Origin: JBOFOR01 sp051659545
GTDB lineage: Bacteria > Bacillota > Clostridia > Peptostreptococcales > Peptostreptococcaceae
Direction: 5' to 3'
Assembly (NCBI RefSeq): GCF_051659545.1
Contig: NZ_JBOFOR010000343.1
Span: 1 to 9,737, forward strand
Length of the DNA: 9,737 nt
The notes beneath the pieces were generated by a model, which did no database searches, was not told the DNA's origin, and saw only the letters and a program-made list of their open reading frames with translations. Made by a program: the position numbers and the translations under genes. Numbering within the stretch: position 1 is the stretch's first letter; every line of letters begins with the position of its first letter. Positions 6,752 to 9,737 of the stretch are shown here, piece after piece.

Positions 6752-6802
6752 GTTATTACTCATACTACTCATTAATTTAGTTATTCTAATACTTTAGAGT
6801 AA
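6752..6802. promoter_or_regulatory. Candidate operator in the kinase/peptide divergent region
   Basis: GTTATTACTC (6752-6761) and the inverted half GAGTAA (6797-6802) lie between the two divergent start codons. The 10-mer is identical to one upstream of the second regulator (2980-2989, minus). It has one mismatch to GTTGTTACTC upstream of the first regulator (1023-1032). It could be a shared regulator site; support is motif recurrence only. No clear -35/-10 pair was found in this region. Confidence 0.25.
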
Positions 6803-6852
6803 TATTAATCTTAAATTAAATATTATATTATTTATTAAGGGAGGTGTTTTAT

Positions 6853-7035
6853 ATGAAAAAATGGGAAAAACCTATAATTTATAGCTTAGGTATTGAAAAT
6901 ACATATGGTAATAAGCATAAACCTGATTGCTCTCTTCCACCTGACCATCAAGGTCCATGTAAGAGAGGTCATAAGCCTGGATGTCATATACCTGGTAACC
7001 ATTGGGGTAGACCTTGTAAGCCTGATTGCTCTTAA
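6853..7035 (+). CDS. Cys/His/Pro-rich RiPP-like precursor peptide
   Basis: I chose ATG 6853, with GGGAGG just upstream, over the in-frame GTG at 6844, which is part of that site. The product is 60 residues. Residues 1-18 (MKKWEKPIIYSLGIENTYG ends at 19) match the lasso-type leader pattern of an aromatic residue, KP, a hydrophobic stretch, LG, and a Thr at -2 before Gly. The remainder has five Cys, five His and eight Pro. It contains a duplicated module, H-K-P-x-C-x2-P-x2-H-x-G-x(0,1)-P-C, at 22-36 and 40-55, then a terminal KPDCS copy. A lasso ring (G19 to D25, seven residues) is conceivable, but the 42-residue Cys-rich core is untypical. The spaced Cys/His pairs could instead bind metal or form thioether or disulfide links. 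The HPrK-like kinase gene is divergent and adjacent, and the C-terminal residue is Ser. No cyclase, protease or transporter is visible. Function inferred, not shown. Confidence 0.72.
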   Translation: MKKWEKPIIYSLGIENTYGNKHKPDCSLPPDHQGPCKRGHKPGCHIPGNHWGRPCKPDCS

Positions 7036-7046
7036 ATTTCTTTTAA

Positions 7047-7097
7047 ATACATAATAACTATCCATAATAAAGCTTATTATGGATAGTTATTATGTAT
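7047..7097. terminator. Perfect 24-bp inverted repeat after the peptide gene
   Basis: Arms 7047-7070 and 7074-7097 are perfectly complementary with a 3-nt AGC loop. It starts 11 nt after the peptide stop and faces the convergent HNH gene ending at 7177. Neither strand has a proper U tract after the stem. It may act as a bidirectional hairpin-only terminator or as a 3' mRNA stabiliser rather than a classical intrinsic terminator. Confidence 0.6.
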
Positions 7098-7176
7098 ATA
7101 GTTCTATCATAATTTTATATAATTTCTTATCTATTAGTATACTTGATATATTATTGCTATACTTTCTATTATCTAA

Positions 7177-7989
7177 CTATCTTTTATAGTGCGCATGTCC
7201 ATATTGCTTCGAATGGCATTCTTTACATAATGCTTTAAGATTTGTATAATCTGTATTATACTTATTACTATCAATATGATGTACATCTAAGTCCTTTTTA
7301 TTATTAGAACAATTCTTACCACATTGCTCACACGTCCAGTTTTTAAACTTTCTATAACTATAAGATATCTCACTCCAATTCTTACTATATTCATTCATAG
7401 GAGCTGTAGTGCTTTCATATTTAGGCATTTGGTTAAATCTAGTATCATACTTTTCAAGAAACTCCTCCAATGAGAAAGTATTATAGATATAACTTCTATC
7501 AGATCTATAGTTGCTATATCCCTTGTAATTAATTTCGGTTAAACAATTCTTACAAACACAAAGCTCCTTTAATATATTTTCATCACTAATTTGATGGCTC
7601 ATTGCATCAAATACATTGACATGAAATCTTCCATCAGTTCTTCTACTTATAACATATCTGTTAAGCTTATTATTATTTCTCATCTCTCTTAATGTCTTAC
7701 ACCAAGAAACATGATATTTATACTGACTTTGATATGAATACTGATCTCGTATATATAAAATTACATTCTTATCTTCATATACTATAGTATTATCTAATCC
7801 CATATCTAGATCATTTAAATTAATATCTAACCCTATCCCACTTTCTAATTGTTCAAACTGAGCTTGTTTTAGCTTAATTTTATTGAAGTAAATATCAAAT
7901 TTAACATCTGCTACATATCCATCTTTGATGTTCATTTTTCTTCGTATCTTTTCAAAAGTATTATTTTTAAAAAAGTCTGGTAATCTCAT
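7177..7989 (-). CDS. zorE: HNH endonuclease, ZorE-like component of type II Zorya
   Basis: Type II Zorya consists of ZorA, ZorB and ZorE, where ZorE is an HNH protein that acts on invading DNA once the ZorAB motor is triggered. This 270-residue protein has a clear C-terminal HNH/zinc module: C220-x2-C223, DVHHID (H237, H238), N250, and LKALCKECH (C255, C258, H259). A second Cys cluster (CVCKNC, 144-149) lies in the middle. The N-terminal 140 residues match nothing I recognise. Start: ATG with GAGGGG upstream, 9 nt after the zorB stop, so cotranscribed. The HNH call is secure from motifs. The ZorE call rests on gene order behind zorB. The frame appears intact although zorA is broken. Confidence 0.82.
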   Translation of the reverse strand: MRLPDFFKNNTFEKIRRKMNIKDGYVADVKFDIYFNKIKLKQAQFEQLESGIGLDINLNDLDMGLDNTIVYEDKNVILYIRDQYSYQSQYKYHVSWCKTLREMRNNNKLNRYVISRRTDGRFHVNVFDAMSHQISDENILKELCVCKNCLTEINYKGYSNYRSDRSYIYNTFSLEEFLEKYDTRFNQMPKYESTTAPMNEYSKNWSEISYSYRKFKNWTCEQCGKNCSNNKKDLDVHHIDSNKYNTDYTNLKALCKECHSKQYGHAHYKR

Positions 7990-7998
7990 ATATCCCCT

Positions 7999-8733
7999 CT
8001 ACTTATTGTATTCATCTACTATTTCATTTATAGTTTCATCTGCATTTGTTATAACTCTAAATTCTACTCTTCTTGATGACTTTTTATCCTCATTATTATT
8101 TTCATCATACAAACGTTTACTATACGACATACCATTTGAAGTAATATTATCTATTAGCCAGTCTTCATATTGTTGTAGTTCATCCATATTCATTATATAT
8201 TTTAATACATTTCTTGTTCTATCTTGTGATAATTCCATATTTCCAAAATATGATTCTTTTTTATTAGTATTTTCTTTCCATTCACTTGATGTATGTCCTT
8301 CTATTCTTACCTCTTTTACATTCTCTTTATTATTTTCATAAATAACCTTTATGTATCTTGGGAAAAATGAATCTAATATTTCTTTAAACTGTGATTTAAT
8401 CTCAGCTTCACCCTTTTCAAAAAATACATCTGGTTCACTGAATCTTACAGTAGAATCTTTGTCTATTTGCATATTCCATCTTTTCAAATCATCTTTAAAT
8501 TCATCATATAGGTCATCATATATATTACCTTTAGTATCTTCATACGTTTTTACTACTTGTTGTATTGTATTTTGTTGTTTTTTTATACTTATGCTTTCGT
8601 CTACTACTCTACTCATAAATGCAACTGAAATAAATAAAAATACTATCATCAGACCAGACATAAGATCCGATACTGATGACCATATCCCATCTTCTTGTAT
8701 TTTTTGTCGCCTTAGCTTATCTAGTTTACTCAT
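7999..8733 (-). CDS. zorB: ZorB, MotB/OmpA-like stator protein of Zorya
   Basis: ZorB is the MotB-like partner that anchors the ZorA5-ZorB2 proton-driven motor to peptidoglycan. 244 residues: a short cytoplasmic N-terminus; one membrane helix with the critical Asp (D23 in SVSDLMSGLMIVFLFISVAF); a linker helix (about 45-95); and an OmpA-like peptidoglycan-binding domain. That domain shows FFEKGEAEI (104-112), IEGHTSSEW (144-152), ELSQDRTRNVLKY (167-179) and SRRVEFRV (220-227). Start: ATG behind AAGGAG, 2 nt after the zorA-tail stop, so translationally coupled. The reading frame is complete. With the ZorA channel domain missing, it probably cannot form a functional motor unless another ZorA is supplied. 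Confidence 0.9.
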   Translation of the reverse strand: MSKLDKLRRQKIQEDGIWSSVSDLMSGLMIVFLFISVAFMSRVVDESISIKKQQNTIQQVVKTYEDTKGNIYDDLYDEFKDDLKRWNMQIDKDSTVRFSEPDVFFEKGEAEIKSQFKEILDSFFPRYIKVIYENNKENVKEVRIEGHTSSEWKENTNKKESYFGNMELSQDRTRNVLKYIMNMDELQQYEDWLIDNITSNGMSYSKRLYDENNNEDKKSSRRVEFRVITNADETINEIVDEYNK

Positions 8734-8735
8734 TA

Positions 8736-9602
8736 TTATACAACTCCTTGTGCTATATTCACTACTTCTCTTAATTTATTAGCTAGGGGCGTATAATCTT
8801 TACTAAATCTTTCTGATATTGTTACTAATTGACTTCCAAATGATGTTAACGATTTTGTAAGTTCTTCTTGTAATAAATCATCTAGTTGCTCTACTTTTTT
8901 TTCAAATACATTTTCCATTTCTTCTACTATATTTTTTATCTGTGATGATGTATTTATAGTTATATCTTCTAGCCTCTTTGTAGAATCATTGATAACGCTA
9001 TCCAAGTTATTATTTATATTATTTGTTGTCTTTTTTAATAGTTCAGCTTGGCTATTCATATATTCCATATTTAATTGTAATGAATTTTGTACTTCACTCG
9101 TAAATGCACTTAATGTATTATTAAACCTTTCTTTTGTTTGTTCTAAATGATCATTTATCTCAGGTATGCATACTCTTAATTGATTTATTATTATTTCAAA
9201 GTTGCTCATATAATCTTCAACTTCTTTTTTAAATATAAGGTTATATTGTTTAAATAATTCAGTAATATGTTCTGTTGAAATTGCACAATTTTGAGACACA
9301 TCTACTGTAAGTTTTTCTATATGATCTTCTACTAATTCTATATTCTTATCCAAAGTATCTTGTAAATTATCTACCGTATTTTTAATATATATATTAGTAT
9401 TTTTAAAATAATTATCGATACTAGGTATAGATTCTTTTGCTTTTTCTGAAACTTCTACTAAATTCTCTGCTGAGAGCTTCATTTTCTCTTGAGTAGAACC
9501 TATTTCTACAAGTATATTATTTAAATTTTCATTATTCTCTTTCATAAGATTTGAGTTATTTGATATATTTTCTATAGATTTATCTATAGTTTTAATAGAT
9601 TG
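8736..9602 (-). pseudogene. zorA: 5'-truncated zorA: coiled-coil tail only
   Basis: ZorA normally has an N-terminal MotA/ExbB-like channel domain followed by a long cytoplasmic coiled-coil tail. Here only the tail remains: about 288 codons open from 9602 to the stop at 8736, with continuous heptad-like, charged and Asn-rich sequence and no membrane segment. The first in-frame ATG (9545) is internal. The same coiled-coil pattern continues 19 codons upstream (IKTIDKSIENISNN) to an in-frame TAA at 9605-9603, and that ATG has no ribosome binding site. Further upstream is non-coding DNA with a terminator (9638-9694), so the missing half is not simply off the window edge. Identity rests on position directly before zorB (2-nt gap) and a coiled-coil tail ending SKDYTPLANKLREVVNIAQG. 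A deletion or replacement of the 5' half is the likeliest history. Confidence 0.78.
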
Positions 9603-9637
9603 TTATACGTCAATTTATTTCATATGAAAATATACCT

Positions 9638-9694
9638 AAAAAAGCAATTTAAAATATCTTTCATTTAATAGAAGATATCTTAAGTTGCTTTTTT
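9638..9694. terminator. Bidirectional intrinsic terminator upstream of the zorA fragment
   Basis: Outer stem AAAAAAGCAA (9638-9647) with TTGCTTTTTT (9685-9694). Inner stem 9649-9660 with 9671-9682 is fully paired in minus-strand RNA if a G-U pair is allowed; one C-A mismatch separates the two stems. T runs follow on both strands. There is no plus-strand gene before it, so it probably ends a minus-strand gene located beyond 9737. Confidence 0.75.
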
Positions 9695-9698
9695 AATA

Positions 9699-9718
9699 AT
9701 CAGATTATATAATCTGAT
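9699..9718. repeat. 20-bp perfect palindrome
   Basis: ATCAGATTATATAATCTGAT is its own reverse complement. It lies 5 bp from the terminator at 9638-9694. It could be an operator or a small hairpin in the 3' UTR of the next gene. No function is assigned. Confidence 0.5.
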
Positions 9719-9737
9719 GTAAAAGATTATAATTAAT

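Noticed and set aside
6853..7035. Complete lasso-peptide biosynthetic cluster
   Set aside because: Only the leader-like peptide and an HPrK-like kinase are present. No asparagine-synthetase-like cyclase, transglutaminase-like protease, PqqD-like protein or ABC transporter is in the window.
7925..8782. Plus-strand open frames opposite zorE and zorB
   Set aside because: They lie antisense to intact genes with clear domains and good ribosome binding sites. Their Ser/Leu/Phe-rich translations are typical of antisense to AT-rich coding DNA.
9543..9545. ATG at 9545-9543 as the true start of a stand-alone coiled-coil gene
   Set aside because: There is no Shine-Dalgarno sequence, and the coiled-coil coding pattern continues 19 codons upstream to an in-frame stop. 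It is better read as an internal Met of a truncated zorA.

Overview
The window is very AT-rich, and its genes use strong AGGAGG-type ribosome binding sites. A c-di-GMP-II riboswitch, a LytR-CpsA-Psr (LCP) protein, a CpsB-type phosphatase and a clostridial RiPP-like leader peptide all point to a low-GC Firmicute of class Clostridia. Peptostreptococcaceae is plausible, but that is inference; no rRNA or other phylogenetic marker is present.

Left part (1-4480): a surface and regulatory block. At 283-888 (minus) is a LuxR/NarL-type regulator with a degenerate receiver, preceded by a well-conserved c-di-GMP-II riboswitch aptamer (917-993, minus). A second paralogous degenerate-receiver regulator (2199-2837, minus) is followed after 27 nt by an LCP gene (1222-2171, minus). 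The LCP start codon and its membrane anchor are in different frames, joined exactly at a dnaX-type A AAA AAG heptamer. Next are a secreted protein with seven 16-residue repeats (3074-3778, minus) and a divergent membrane-anchored protein of unknown function (3974-4480, plus).

Middle part (4526-7097): a CpsB/YwqE-type PHP tyrosine phosphatase (minus), a small three-helix membrane protein (plus), and an HPr-kinase-like ATPase (minus). The kinase is divergent from a 60-residue Cys/His/Pro-rich peptide whose leader resembles that of lasso peptides (6853-7035, plus). The HPrK-like family includes kinases that modify lasso precursors, so the pair may be an orphan RiPP system, although no cyclase or protease is visible. 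A 24-bp perfect inverted repeat follows the peptide gene.

Right part (7177-9737): the remains of a type II Zorya anti-phage island, in transcription order zorA (minus, 5'-truncated), zorB and zorE (HNH). Only the coiled-coil tail of ZorA survives. An in-frame stop, and beyond it an unrelated terminator, lie where the MotA-like channel domain should be encoded. As it stands the system should not form a ZorAB motor.

Taken together, the left and middle parts look like a cell-envelope locus with one gene under c-di-GMP control. The right end is a decayed defence island. The observations most worth following are the frameshifted LCP start, the riboswitch upstream of a pseudo-receiver regulator, and the kinase/Cys-His peptide pair.
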